From assembly GCA_938743325.2 (NCBI GenBank), contig OW568864.1, forward strand, positions 434,001-498,000: a stretch of DNA of 64,000 nucleotides, written 5' to 3'. The notes under the pieces are model-generated. The model was given only the letters and a program-made list of their open reading frames with translations. It was not told the DNA's origin and made no database searches. The number at the start of each line of letters is the position of its first letter. Within the stretch, counting starts at the first letter, position 1. Positions 8,596 to 19,800 of this stretch are shown one piece after another. This DNA is from Pycnococcus provasolii. Lineage: Eukaryota; Chlorophyta; Pseudoscourfieldiophyceae; Pseudoscourfieldiales; Pycnococcaceae. A program made the position numbers and the translations under genes.

Positions 8596-11274
8596 ATGGC
8601 GTCATCCATGTCTCTCCCACCAGAAGAGTCTATGTCAGCGTCCATCATTTTAGATCAGTTAAGTAGTGACGACTTAGACATAACAACAACATCCTCTCTC
8701 TCTATGAGTCAGGGTGGGTTTGGTGAGGTTGGGTTTCATGGTGGTGACTCTGGATTCGAATCCCTGGAACGTGAACTGGCTATGGTGGAATCGGTCCCCG
8801 CGATCGAAGCAGTGCTCCACCACGGAACGGCGTCACTGCAAGACCACGCGAAACTTATCGAAACACACCTCAGAGAGGCGGAACTCGCTTCCATCGAAGA
8901 CTATGTCGGCGAGTCTGACAACCTTGTCGAGCTGTCGTCGCAAATCACGCAGTGCGACGACATGCTCGCGAACATGGAGCAGACGCTGCACGACTTCCAG
9001 CACGACCTAAGCACAATCTCAAGGCAGATACACGGCCTGCAGACGCAGAGTGCGTCCATGGGTGTCAAGCTACGCAACCGCAAGGCGGTCTGCGCGCACC
9101 TCGGCGAATTCCTGTCTGCCGTCGTGCTACCCACCGAGCTTGTCGAAGGAGTTGTCGAGGAGGATGTAACAGAGGCGTACCTCGAGCACCTGCTCACGCT
9201 CTCCAAGAAGCTGGGCTTCTGCCAAACGCAGCAAAACGGTGGTGGTGGTGGTGGTGGTGAAGAGTGCGTTGCGCTCAATGACGTGCTTCCAGCGCTCGAG
9301 AAGTTACGCGTCAAGAGCTGCTCGAAAGTGCGAGAGTTCCTGCTGAAGAAGGTGCACGCGCTGCGTAAGCCCGGAACGAACGTTCAGATGATTCAGCGGA
9401 ACGTGCTGCTCAAGTATCGCCACTTCGTGCGCTATCTGAGGCAGCACGGCGGAAGCGCCGTCGAAACAGCGGCAGCCCCAGGAGAACCAAATGCGATTTA
9501 CGTCGAGCTGACCATGTCGTACGCCGACGCAGTAGGCGGTGGCCTGAAGAGCAACTTCGAAGCGTACGTCGAGGCTCTGCCTCGCCTACGCGCTGACCCG
9601 GCAGTGCCAGGTGACGTGCTTGGCAGCGTGACGCGTCTGTCCAATGCCACGGGCACATCGGGTGGAGGCGCGGCGCCGAGCCTGACAGTGGCGATGAGTC
9701 AAGCTGCGGTTGGAATGTCAGGAGCGTTCGCGGAGGCGGCGGGAGCGCTCGGTGCCATGTTCCAGAAGGGGGATGCCGCGGCATCTCGTGGTGGTGCCAT
9801 GTCGACGGGCGGCGTGCGCGGTGGTGGCGTGACAGCCGGTGGCGGTAGCGGTGGCCACAGCCCCTTTCGCCTTGGAGATCGCGCCACGGTGGCATTCGCG
9901 CATCTCACCGAGGGTGGCAGTCCCGCGCTCGTCCCTCACGTGGAGAGCGACGCACGGAGGTACCACCCATTCGAGCGGCTGTTCGCCTCGGCGCACAAGC
10001 TTCTCGCAGACACAGCCACCTCCGAGTACTTGTTCATCGGCGACTTCTTCGGCGAACGCAGACTCTTCTCAGGTGTCTTCGAGGCTCCGTTGGCAGCCGT
10101 GGAGAGGTGGGTCGTGGCGAGCGCGAACGAGCCACACAACGTGTTCGTGGATGCCACGGTGCCCGGCGCCAGCAGCGCCACGCCCGGCGTGCCGATCGGC
10201 GTGACGACATACGGCGACGCGATTGGATGTCTACTTTGCATTGCAGCCACGCAGCGGCTTCGCGTGACTATGGCGAAGCGACGTGTGCCCGCGCTGGACG
10301 CGTACCTCGACCGCATTCTCATGATACTGTGGCCTCGCGCGAAGGCTCTTCTCGAATCGCACATCACGAGCCTGGAGGAGCCACGCAACGTTGCCGCGGT
10401 TCTAAGAAGTGCGGCAACGCCCGAAGGTGGAATGAACCCGCGCAGGTCCGACCTCCCGCGCATCGCCAAGTCGTGCGGAGAGCTGCTCGCTAGCTGCCGC
10501 ATGCTTTCTGGCAGCGTGGGCGACGGCCAGATTGGCCACTCGTTGGAGCGCCTGCGTGAGGCTGTGGTGGGTTTCGCACGCGTGTGCGCTGGACTCGGGA
10601 TCAATACATCCACCACCGGCGCATCCACCGCCGCCGCCACCAGCAGCGGCAAATCGCCATCTTCTTCCCCATCGAGTGTTGCGCTTGTCGTTCTGGCGTA
10701 CCACGCGGTGCACGGCGCACTTGTCGTCGGAGCTTCCGACGACGTGCCAGGCGACGAGGCATCTATCGCAGCGGGCGAGATGAACGGCAACACTTCCTCC
10801 ATCCCACACGCGGAGGGTGCCACTGATGCGCCGGTGGCTGGTGATTTGGCGTACTTCAGCACATTACTCGCGCGCGAGCGCGCTCAGTGGGTCGAGCGCG
10901 TTCTAGAGGAACACATGGGCGAGCTCATCAGCTTCGTGCGATGGGCGGAAGCTGCGACCGACGCGGAGCGCGACTCCGAAGGTCCTAAAAGAGGTGGTGT
11001 CGCGATGCGTTTCTTCGCCGAGCGGTGGAGTGGCATCATAGCTGCCGTCAACAAGGCTGTGGAAGCGTGCTTTGGCCCGCCTCGCAAGAGCGTGGAGGAT
11101 GACCTAGCATCCGGCATTCTCAAGCAGGCTCTCACTCAGTTTTTGTTGTACCATACGCGCGCCAAGGAGGCTCTCAGCAAGATCGGTGAGAAGGGCGAGA
11201 GGATCCTGACAGAGGTGGGTGTGGGCATGCCCGCAATTGTCTTTGAAATCAAAAAGTCCACCGGTGAAGTGTAA
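8596..11274 (+). CDS. VPS52: GARP/EARP tethering complex subunit VPS52
   Basis: VPS52 is a core subunit of GARP, which tethers endosome-derived vesicles at the trans-Golgi network. The 892-residue product shows the family's N-terminal coiled-coil region (IETHLREAELASIEDYVGES, then LVELSSQITQCDDML), followed by LRNRKAVCAHLGEFL and LRVKSCSKVREFLLKKVHAL. Further landmarks are TSEYLFIGDFF, KRRVPALDAYLDRILMILWPR and a C-terminal LTQFLLYHTRAKEAL. These occur in the same order as in animal and plant VPS52. The ATG at 8596 is chosen; the frame upstream opens only with TTG inside the promoter array. Compared with human VPS52 (about 720 residues) there are Gly/Ala/Ser-rich insertions near residues 350-420 and 660-720. 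The gene is convergent with the glycosyltransferase gene; TGTAA overlaps its stop codon. Confidence -1.
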   Translation: MASSMSLPPEESMSASIILDQLSSDDLDITTTSSLSMSQGGFGEVGFHGGDSGFESLERELAMVESVPAIEAVLHHGTASLQDHAKLIETHLREAELASIEDYVGESDNLVELSSQITQCDDMLANMEQTLHDFQHDLSTISRQIHGLQTQSASMGVKLRNRKAVCAHLGEFLSAVVLPTELVEGVVEEDVTEAYLEHLLTLSKKLGFCQTQQNGGGGGGGEECVALNDVLPALEKLRVKSCSKVREFLLKKVHALRKPGTNVQMIQRNVLLKYRHFVRYLRQHGGSAVETAAAPGEPNAIYVELTMSYADAVGGGLKSNFEAYVEALPRLRADPAVPGDVLGSVTRLSNATGTSGGGAAPSLTVAMSQAAVGMSGAFAEAAGALGAMFQKGDAAASRGGAMSTGGVRGGGVTAGGGSGGHSPFRLGDRATVAFAHLTEGGSPALVPHVESDARRYHPFERLFASAHKLLADTATSEYLFIGDFFGERRLFSGVFEAPLAAVERWVVASANEPHNVFVDATVPGASSATPGVPIGVTTYGDAIGCLLCIAATQRLRVTMAKRRVPALDAYLDRILMILWPRAKALLESHITSLEEPRNVAAVLRSAATPEGGMNPRRSDLPRIAKSCGELLASCRMLSGSVGDGQIGHSLERLREAVVGFARVCAGLGINTSTTGASTAAATSSGKSPSSSPSSVALVVLAYHAVHGALVVGASDDVPGDEASIAAGEMNGNTSSIPHAEGATDAPVAGDLAYFSTLLARERAQWVERVLEEHMGELISFVRWAEAATDAERDSEGPKRGGVAMRFFAERWSGIIAAVNKAVEACFGPPRKSVEDDLASGILKQALTQFLLYHTRAKEALSKIGEKGERILTEVGVGMPAIVFEIKKSTGEV

Positions 11275-11515
11275 AAGTCACTGATCGCTCATTCAGCTGT
11301 GTAATAGAGTTTACTTCGTCCAACGGTCGTCCATTTACAACCATTCAAATTCACCATTGAGCCCATACTTCCATGTTGCCATATAGAAGAATCAACTACA
11401 AGGTGCCGGGGATATTGAATGAGTGGTGATCCTAGGGTGGTAGGGACTCTGTGGTAGGGTAGAGTAAAAACAAATAAAAAGAGTAAGAACAAATCTTAAT
11501 AGTCTAACTTCATCA

Positions 11516-13516
11516 TCAGCGTCGACCACGACCACCACGTGACCGAAGTCCCTTGTTCAGCTGCACCGCCATGCGCGTGCCCACCGCGTGGTGCCATCCG
11601 CGATACATGGCATAAAGCTGTCCATTGTTGAAGTTCTCGTTGCGCCTTCGCCGATTCCACGCCGAGTTGGAAGAGCGCGTGCCGCCCTTTCCTCGTGCAC
11701 CCGGTCGAGGTCGAATGAAGTTGGTATAGTACAGGCCCACCTCGTAGTTATGCTTCCAAAGTCGTAGAGAGTACTCGAAATCGAAGCCGATGCCAGCCTC
11801 CCCGACACAGCTGAAGTTGCCGTTGAACATGCCAAGGCTCAGGAACATGTTGCGCCGGTAAATGAGCGGCGCGGCATTCACCTTGTACGCGTACATGAAC
11901 ACAATGCCGCTGCTTGGCTCCACGGTGTTGATGGGCTTGAAGTTTGGCCCAAACTTTTGACCCATGTTCTGATTCGTGGTTTTGTCCTTGCTTCTGCCGG
12001 TGTCCATGCGCCCTCGCAGCCCACCAATCATGCCAAGCTTGGGCTTCGCCTTGAGCAGGGACAGAGCCTTGCGCACCCAGTCGGAGTTCCTCGGCTTGTC
12101 GTCGTCCTGCAGTGCCATGATCACCGGAGCGTTGCCGAAACGGCTGACTCGGTTGTATCCTCGAATCTCGTGAATGTCTGGCGAGAAGATGACCCACGAC
12201 GGAACGTTCGTTTGCACTTTCTTCGTGCTCGCAAGCGAACGAATGAACGTGGGGAAGTCGCCGCTGCTGTCGTTGTTTATGATGAGCTCCGTCTTGGCCA
12301 TTTCTCGAAGCCTTGTTGACACGTACCCGATGCGATCGGGGCGGCGGAAGTACTGCACGACGAAAGTTGCGACGGGCAAATCGCCGTCGTCGGCACCAAC
12401 CTTGCAGCGGTTCGCAATGCCCGCCGCGCATTGGAACGGCGACGTGTCGGACTTCGCAGCCATCGCCTCGTTGGCCTTGCGCGCAAGTTCCTCCGCCCTT
12501 TTCTGGGAAGCCTTGTCTCCGAACGCGGCTGTGCACTTCTCCTTGCTGACTCCCATCCTGGCCTTGGCGTAGCTCGCTGCCTGCCATCCCGAGCTCCACG
12601 CGCGACCGGCGAGTGCGCGCGATATGCCTCCGACGGACGTTTCGCAGGAGGCGGTGCAGTATCTGACGTGCCCAAACGCATTCCCGATCAGCATGTCTAC
12701 GAGGCGCAGTGCGATGGGTCCTCCACCTGGCTGCGTCTCGAACACGAGTCCGTTGGCGTGCTGGCTCGCGGCTGGACCTCGCTTCCCTGAAATCACGCCA
12801 AGGCGAGGATGTTTTTCGAACCTTTCGAGTGCGCCGCGCACCCACGCGCTGTCGCTGGCCACGGCGCGGTCGAGCGCCTTTTCGTCGAGAAGGAGGATGG
12901 ACTGCTTCGCGTTGGTGAGGCGCAGCAGGCGATCTGCCGCAGCGGTTAGGCTGATGGTGCTTGGCGTGTACGCTAGAAATCGCATGTGACTGCCGCCAAG
13001 CGCCTTGAGCCATCCTTTGTTTTCTGGTGCGTCTTCGACCGTCGTATTGTCGAACAGCATGCAGAACTCCGCGCCTGGGAAGCTCTTGAGAAGTTCCTGT
13101 ACTCTGGGGGCATCTCTTTGGTAGCTTGGTCGATAGAGTAGGAATGACAAGGCTGGCGTTTCCGTGTATCCTCGTCGGCACTTGCGTTTCACGCCCACCG
13201 TTGGGTTGGGCGACTCTTCTCGGTAGAAGACTTGCGGTGAGTTTTTAGGGGCTGGGCAGTTTGGCGTGGCAGCGGCGGCGGCGAACGTGGATAGGATTGC
13301 GGATATGTATGCGACGACGACGGCGACGAGCAGTAGTGCAGAAGCATTAAGGCTGCCAACATTCGAAGAGAAGACCAGATTTAGTCTTCTTCTTCTTCTT
13401 TCAGGCTGTCGAGGAGGAGGGGTGAGAAGATGTTGGCCTCCCAAGCCATTTTGATGTGCCCGCCATGATGATGTTGTTGTTGTTGTTGCTGCTGCGTTCA
13501 CCACCACCACCAACAT
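11516..13516 (-). CDS. Type II membrane glycosyltransferase-like protein with duplicated GT-A domain
   Basis: Putative Golgi glycosyltransferase of 666 residues; substrate unknown. A Thr/Arg-rich cytosolic stretch is followed by a signal-anchor helix near residues 57-80 (ASALLLVAVVVAYISAIL). The C-terminal half has a GT2-like layout: VATFVVQYFRRPDRI, then the acidic metal motif LQDDDKPR, SSGIVFMYAYKV and GEAGIGFDFEYSLRLWKHNY. The N-terminal half repeats the scheme in weakened form: LLLDEKALD at the DDD position, then SAWVRGALERFEKHPRLGVISG against DWVRKALSLLKAKPKLGMIGG, and a final CETSVGG block. This suggests an internal duplication with a degenerate, perhaps non-catalytic first copy. Starting at the ATG at 13516 avoids a TTG nine bases upstream. 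The C-terminus is basic. I recognise the fold class but not a named family. Confidence -1.
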   Translation of the reverse strand: MLVVVVNAAATTTTTSSWRAHQNGLGGQHLLTPPPRQPERRRRRLNLVFSSNVGSLNASALLLVAVVVAYISAILSTFAAAAATPNCPAPKNSPQVFYREESPNPTVGVKRKCRRGYTETPALSFLLYRPSYQRDAPRVQELLKSFPGAEFCMLFDNTTVEDAPENKGWLKALGGSHMRFLAYTPSTISLTAAADRLLRLTNAKQSILLLDEKALDRAVASDSAWVRGALERFEKHPRLGVISGKRGPAASQHANGLVFETQPGGGPIALRLVDMLIGNAFGHVRYCTASCETSVGGISRALAGRAWSSGWQAASYAKARMGVSKEKCTAAFGDKASQKRAEELARKANEAMAAKSDTSPFQCAAGIANRCKVGADDGDLPVATFVVQYFRRPDRIGYVSTRLREMAKTELIINNDSSGDFPTFIRSLASTKKVQTNVPSWVIFSPDIHEIRGYNRVSRFGNAPVIMALQDDDKPRNSDWVRKALSLLKAKPKLGMIGGLRGRMDTGRSKDKTTNQNMGQKFGPNFKPINTVEPSSGIVFMYAYKVNAAPLIYRRNMFLSLGMFNGNFSCVGEAGIGFDFEYSLRLWKHNYEVGLYYTNFIRPRPGARGKGGTRSSNSAWNRRRRNENFNNGQLYAMYRGWHHAVGTRMAVQLNKGLRSRGGRGRR

Positions 13517-13759
13517 GATTGTCAAAAGCAGTTCAGATCAGATTGTTTCCTTTTTGCAGACCAAACACAGCCAACCACCTCAGCGAGTGAACAGAAACGA
13601 GTCTTAAGGAACCAATCCAAACACAAACACAAATAGAACTAGAAATAACTTACCCGGGTAGTAAGACAACAAGCGCAGCACGCAAAGCAGCCGGTCCCTT
13701 TTACTTTTGGTAGCTTAAGGCCGGGCAAAAGTATGAGTTCCAATATGATATCTCAGACG

Positions 13760-14164
13760 TTATCCCAAGAGACAAAAGGGTGGCCCCTGACTCCGGAGCT
13801 CCTCCTTAAGGTCGTAAGCACTTAAGACTTCAGACTTTTCTAAAAAATACAACAAAACTTCGTTTCTTTTCGGCGCCGTCGGGTAATAGTGCTCGAGCTC
13901 CGGCTGGGAGATGACGTGCTTGGAGCAGGCGAAGGGCAGCGAGGCGCAGCAGGGCTCCACGCCGTGGCACTTGCCCACCACGATGCGCTCCTTGATGCGG
14001 TCCTTGATGCCCGAGGCGATGTGATCGCCCCGGGTGCGATCTTGGGATATCGTCGCGCGATGTGCCCACCTGAGGGAGGGAGGGAAGGAAGCTGGCCGGT
14101 GTAGAACCTGGAAAAAGTCGTTCATCTTCTTCTTCGCCTGAGCACAACTCCTCAGCCTCAGCAT
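13760..14164 (-). CDS. Hypothetical 134-residue protein or exon with extreme GC3
   Basis: I do not recognise this protein. The N-terminus (MLRLRSCAQAKKKMNDFF) looks like a possible organelle-targeting sequence. The core, about 13880-14040, reads GDHIASGIKDRIKERIVVGK, then a Cys-rich CHGVEPCCASLPFAC, then ISQPELEHYYPTAP. In this core almost every codon ends in G or C, far more than in neighbouring genes; the flanks lose this bias. That looks like one real exon within a longer spliced gene, or a recent insertion of coding DNA. A pyrimidine-rich tract ending in CAG lies just before the core on the minus strand and could be a 3' splice site. The opposite strand is also open but with weaker codon bias. 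Low confidence as a complete gene. Confidence -1.
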   Translation of the reverse strand: MLRLRSCAQAKKKMNDFFQVLHRPASFPPSLRWAHRATISQDRTRGDHIASGIKDRIKERIVVGKCHGVEPCCASLPFACSKHVISQPELEHYYPTAPKRNEVLLYFLEKSEVLSAYDLKEELRSQGPPFCLLG

Positions 14165-14825
14165 CAGCCTCAGGTCACAGGTGGTTGTTGATTGTTGATT
14201 GAGTGCATGCAGCTGTTTGTTGTCTGTTGTTGACGAGCTATCATAGCCATCTTTTTTCCGTTTTGGCGAGGTTTGGTGGTTCTTCTTCAGTTCTTCTTCA
14301 ACTATGCCTGTCAGCTTTCTTTCACAGGCGTCTCCTCTTCTTCGCGAGCACTGTATTTTCTCCAGTTGTCAGGTTTCTTTTCTTTTTCTTTTTCTTTCTG
14401 CTTCTCGCACGGTCGCACCTCGACCGCCTTGTGGGACCCTCTATGGGGACATGATAAAGTTTTGGGCTTGAACCTCTGCTTGAACTGCGCTTTTCATCAC
14501 GAGGCAGGAGCTCCTATCATCAGGAGCACCGGATGACCGGAGGAGCGTGCCAATTTCTGCGGGCTTCCAGGTCGTCCTCATCGGATCTAAGAAGTACAAG
14601 GAAAAACAGGAAGCAAATGTCAATAAAGATGGAAAAGAAAATGAAAGAGATCTGAGATGGCCAGATGGGAGCGAGCGAGTGACCAATCAACACAACACAA
14701 CTGACAACACGCATAATGCAACGCACGCTCCCTGCGTACTGTAATGGCGTATTGACCAGGCGGTAGGAAGTACAGGTACACTGTCCAAAAACACCTCGTC
14801 GGCTCGTTGAGCTCTCCCCATTTAT

Positions 14826-15317
14826 CCCCTACAACTGTATGTACTCCCCCCCATCTTCCCCCCTCTCCCCACTGGACTATCCCCTAGCTAGACCGTGCCG
14901 CATGAAATATGCACATAGAATAGCTCTGTACGAGGAATTCTAGGAGGGGATCGTGGCACCAACGAATGGATCCCCTAGAAGTTAACGAAATAGTGGTAAA
15001 ACCCCGGGGGGCTTATGTCGTGGGATCCCGTGCCTGGGTGAGAGCACGCTCTCTGGTCGTGGAGTCGTCCGAGGAAAATTCACCCCGTCTGTTTGACCGC
15101 AGAATTCGGTTTCTCTCGCCTCTCGGGGACGACACCTGTGCGGTTGGAATCCCCCCCTAGTATTCTGGCCTCCCCTAGAACGTGCCGCTGGACCTGGACC
15201 GATCACATCGTTCTAGGAAGTGCTGCATGTGCATTGTGTTTATATATACTTTATAGTAGTAGTAGTACATTACATAAGTAGGTAGGCGGCGGCCTTCTTA
15301 TTCTTTTCTCCTAGGGT
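14826..15317. promoter_or_regulatory. Cluster of CCCCTAG motifs upstream of ACC
   Basis: CCCCTA or CCCCTAG occurs near 14826, 14881, 14970, 15157 and 15173, with inverse copies (CTAGGAGGGGATC near 14940, TTCTAGG near 15212, CCTAGGG near 15312). Several are flanked by GATC or GAA to form short inverted repeats. This may be a shared binding site; evidence is pattern only. Confidence -1.
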
Positions 15318-15501
15318 CTTCCTTGTATTGTGTTCTCTTGCTTGGAGCCCTCGTGATTCGTGATTCGTGTTCATTTCTCGTTTCATTCAGCATCATTCTT
15401 GCTCTGAGTGATTTCTGAGGTTGGATTTCATTGAAGAAACGATCACAGCAGCGGCAGTACCTGGGTCTTTGTTGGCTGGTGGTGATAAGAACAATTTGAC
15501 C

Positions 15502-16852
15502 ATGATGTCGGCAGCGTCCCAGCAGCAGCAGCAGGAAACGACGACGACCGTGGCGGCGCAACAAGCCACGATGGCCGCGGCGGCGGCGGCATACTCGGCG
15601 CACAGACGATCCGGATCCGCGTCGTCCAACTCGTCCGCGAAGAGAGCGCCGTCGTCGCCGCGAAGGACGCCGCACGTACTCAACACGCTCGAGCGATTCA
15701 TACACGAACACGACGGCGATCGGCCCATAGCTTCCGTGCTCATCGCAAACAACGGACTCGGCGCAGTCAAGTTCATACGATCCATACGAGCGTACAGCCA
15801 CCAAATGCTCGGACACGATCGTGCCATCACGCTCATCGCCATGGCAACGCCAGAGGACCTCGGCGTGAATGCAGAGCATGTGCGACTTGCAGACTTCTTC
15901 GTCGACGTGCCCGGCGGATCGAACGTCAACAACTACGCGAACGTGCGCCTCATCGTCGCAACCGCGCGGCGCGTCGGCGCGGACGCCGTCTGGCCAGGCT
16001 GGGGACACGCGTCGGAGGACCCGTCCCTGCCCGCGGCACTCGACGACGCAGATATCGCCTTCCTGGGACCGCCGAGTGGGCCGATGGCGGCGCTCGGAGA
16101 CAAGGTGGGTTCCAGCATACTCGCGCAGGCGGCGGGTGTTCCGACCATACCGTGGAGCGGCTCGAACGTGGAATTCCACAACAGCACCATCGAAATCCCA
16201 GACGACGTGTACCGGTCGGCGTGCGTCGACGATGCCGAGTCGTGCGTGCGTGCGTGCAAAGCCATCGGATACCCCGTCATGATCAAGGCGAGCTGGGGTG
16301 GTGGCGGGAAGGGAATTCGACGCGCGCATGGCGACGAGGAGGTGCGCACGATGTTCCCGCAGGTGGCTGGCGAGGTGCCTCGCAGCCCCATCTTTGTCAT
16401 GAAGCTTGCGCCCAAAAGCAGGCACCTCGAGGTGCAGCTACTCTGCGACAAGTACGGTGGAACGTGCGCGCTGCACACGCGAGACTGTTCCGTGCAGCGT
16501 CGCCACCAGAAGATCATCGAGGAGGGTCCCGCGACGATCGCGCCAGACGAGGTGCTGCGCTCGATGGAGAATGCCGCCTGCGCGCTCGCGAGGCACGTCG
16601 GGTACGTTGGTGCGGCGACGTGCGAGTACCTGTACGCGATCGAAACGGGAGAGTTCTTCTTCCTCGAGCTCAACCCGCGCCTGCAGGTGGAGCATCCCGT
16701 GAGCGAGTCGATATCAGGCGTCAACATTCCCGCCTCGCAACTGCTCATCGCCATGGGCATCCCGCTCCATCGCATGCCCGAGCTTCGTCGCCTGTACGGG
16801 CTCGAGCCGGTGTTTGAAAAGACTTTCGATGTCGTCGACTATGAAGACGGCG

Positions 16853-16883
<31 letters not shown>

Positions 16884-19800
16884 ATCCGGAAGCAGTAACA
16901 GCAACGAAGAGGATGCGCCGCTAGCCGTGCTGCGTCGGTCAAACGTTGCCCCGCGCGTTGGCAGCAGCGGTCCCACATTGCTCAGGAGCTGGCCAAGCTC
17001 AAGCAGCATCGGATCCGCGTCGGCCATCACCTCCTTCCAGGTGGCTGGAACGTCCACGACGAACTGGGTCAGCGCCGCTCCGCTGCCACCCAGCGGTCAC
17101 TGCGTCGCCGTTCGCATCACCTCCGAGGACCCGAACGACGGATTCAAGCCCACGAGCGGTGCCATCGCGGAGATCAGCTTCACGCCCACGCCGAGCGTGT
17201 GGGGGTACTTTAGCGTTCGAGGCACGGCGGGTGGCGGTGGCGTGCACACGTACGCAGACAGCCAATTTGGGCACGTGTTCGCTCGCGGCGCGAACCGCGC
17301 CGAGGCGATCTCCAACATGCGATTTGCGCTCGCCAACCTGCGCATCCGCGGCGAGGTGCGCCACATCGTCGACTACGTCAACGATACCATCCTCGGCAGC
17401 GACGATTTTTCCAAGGACAACACGCATCACACGGGCTGGCTCGACAACCGCATCGCGAGCAATGTCAAGGCTCTAAGCCCGTCGTGGGATGTGGCTGTCG
17501 TGTGCGGCGCGATTGTCAAGGCGACGCAGGCGATGCTCGCGCGACGTGCGGCATTCGAGCAAGCCGTGAGCCGAGGCCAAACGCTCGTGGCAGAGGACGG
17601 CGTGAACTCCGCCGGCGAGGCGATGGATCTGCACCGTGCGGTGGATGTGGAGCTGATGATTGAGGACGTCAAGTACTCGCTGCGTGTCGCTCGCACGGCT
17701 GTACGCAATTTCCAGATCACGCTCCTGCTCGGCGACGACAAAAGCGACGGCGTTGCCCCGAAGGCGGCGTCGCTCGTGATGACGGTGCCGGCGATGTCCA
17801 CGCCGCTTAAGGATGGTGGCATGCTGATCGAGTACGGAGGTACCACGTACGGAGTTCACTGGGAGGAGGAGGCGGCGGTGGGAACGCGCCTCTTCGTCGA
17901 TGATCGCACCGTCCTTCTGAAGAACGCGGCGGAAGATCCGACGGTATTCCGAACCGTTGCGCACGGGAAGCTCGTGCGGCGTCTCGTGAACGAGGGCAGC
18001 GTCGTTCACGAGAATGAAGCGTATGCTGAGATTGAGGTTATGAAAATGATTTTGAGCTTGAGGGCAACGGCGACGGGGGTGATTACGTTTTTTGCAGTCG
18101 AGGGCGACAGCGTGGCTGCTGGTGACGTGCTGGCGACTGTGGCGATGGCGGAGGAGGAGGAGGTGAAGGAGGAGGAGGAGGAGGTGAAGAAGGAGGCGGC
18201 TGTGCCAGAAGAGCACCTCCTGTTCTTCCCAGCTCAGCACGCGTGTGCTCCCAAGCCTCCACCGCCGGTGGATCGGATCGCAGATCGCCTTGCGCTCGTT
18301 CTGGGGACGTGCGACAACATCCTGAAGGGATATGACGTGCCTCGCTGGTGGTCAACGTGCAGCCTCTTTGCGGATGATCCTGCGTGCGCTGGCGCGATGC
18401 TTGCCGCTGAGGTGACGGGCGAGGATGACGAGAGCTTCCGACGCGAGGTGATTGCCGCGCTTGTGCACTATGCATGCCACCGCCGCCTGCTTCTTGATCG
18501 GTGGACGGAACTTGAGGCGGCGACAGGTGCGCAGCTTGATGGTGCGTTCCTTCTTCGCGTGCACGAGGTGCTCGATGGAGCCGAAGAGAAGGAGGGAGCG
18601 GGGGGAGTGTACAAGTTTCCTTCCAAGACGCTGTTGGAGCTGGTGGAGGCAGAAGACGAGAGGCTGCGGCTGAAAGAGGAGGATGACAGCGGCAGCGAGG
18701 TGGATGGCGATGATATGCGTGACGCTCTCGTTCCCTTTGCCAATCTCTGCCGCGAGGGAATCAAGAATAACGCCGCGTCGAAGCTGATTCGCGCATTTTT
18801 ATCGATGGCTACTGAGTTTGCGTCAACAGAGGGGGAGTTTTTCGAGAGCGAGCCGGAGATGCATGCAATCGTGCGCCTGCGTGATGCAACTGATGGTGAT
18901 GTTGGCAGTCTGGCAGCCGCTCACGGCGCTGCGAAGCGTGCCGCAAGCTTCTTGGCGAGTTTGCTCGAGGCTGTGCTGAGTGCTCTACCTGGGTTGCTGG
19001 CTGAAAGTGAAGGATGTGAAAGCGTCGCATCGATCCTCGCAGAGATGCGCCCTTGCCTTGAGAAGCTGATTGGTGTGAGGAAACTCCATGGACAGCTCGC
19101 TGCCGCGGCGGAACGTGCGCTGGAGTCGGCGAAGATGGCTGAGCTGAGGGACAACGTCGTCGCACGTCTCGTGGCGAGGAAGGAGAGTCCTCTCATCACC
19201 ACCGCTGAGGCGAAGGTGGAGCGCAAAAATACCTTAGATGCGCTTGTGGAAGCACCGAGTGCCGCGCTCGACGGCGTGTTAGCGAGCCTTTGCCATCCAT
19301 GCTGCGGATCGAAGATTGCCCAGAACGCGAGTAAAGCGTACATGCTGCGCGCGTACTATCCTGAAGTTGGACGCAAAGATTTCATGGGATCAGAGGCGAA
19401 AGGATTACTTTCGCTGTGGCGAGGCGGCGCATTTGCCGTGATTTGGGATGATCTTGGCAGTGAGCTCAAGGCGATCCTTGCAGATCTTTCTGAGAAGCAG
19501 CTCTCCGAGAAGGGCATCACGCTTCACGTGGCTGTCCCGGCTGGCGCGTGGGATGAGCACGCCCTCGCACGCAACGCTGAAGGCTTGAAGCTTGCGCGCG
19601 TGAGCATGGTGAGCGTGCTTGTGAGCAAAGGCTGGAATACAGATGGTAGCAGCAAGCTCGGCATTCCTGATTTGTCGCACGTGCCACGTCGCTTTGCCTT
19701 CTCTGTGAATGCGCAGGCTGGCGATGTGAAGGCGATGCCTGATCTGATGGTCCGCGCGTGCGAGCCAGTGATGGGTGTCAGGCTCGGGCTCGACCGCGTA

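Larger units (their letters stand above)
13517..15501. other. 2 kb spacer between glycosyltransferase and ACC genes
   Basis: Apart from the small frame at 13760-14164 I see no convincing gene. T-rich low-complexity DNA occupies 14230-14420. The stretch 14820-15320 repeats the motif CCCCTAG (see separate entry). It is the only divergent spacer in the window without a TTAGGG-type array. Confidence -1.

Noticed and set aside
14203-14536. Phe-rich hydrophobic peptides on the plus strand
   Set aside because: Translation of a T-rich low-complexity tract; no codon bias or start context.
15080-15165. Possible tRNA near GGTTGGAATCC
   Set aside because: The T-loop has TTGGAAT instead of TTC-purine-A, and no cloverleaf is found.
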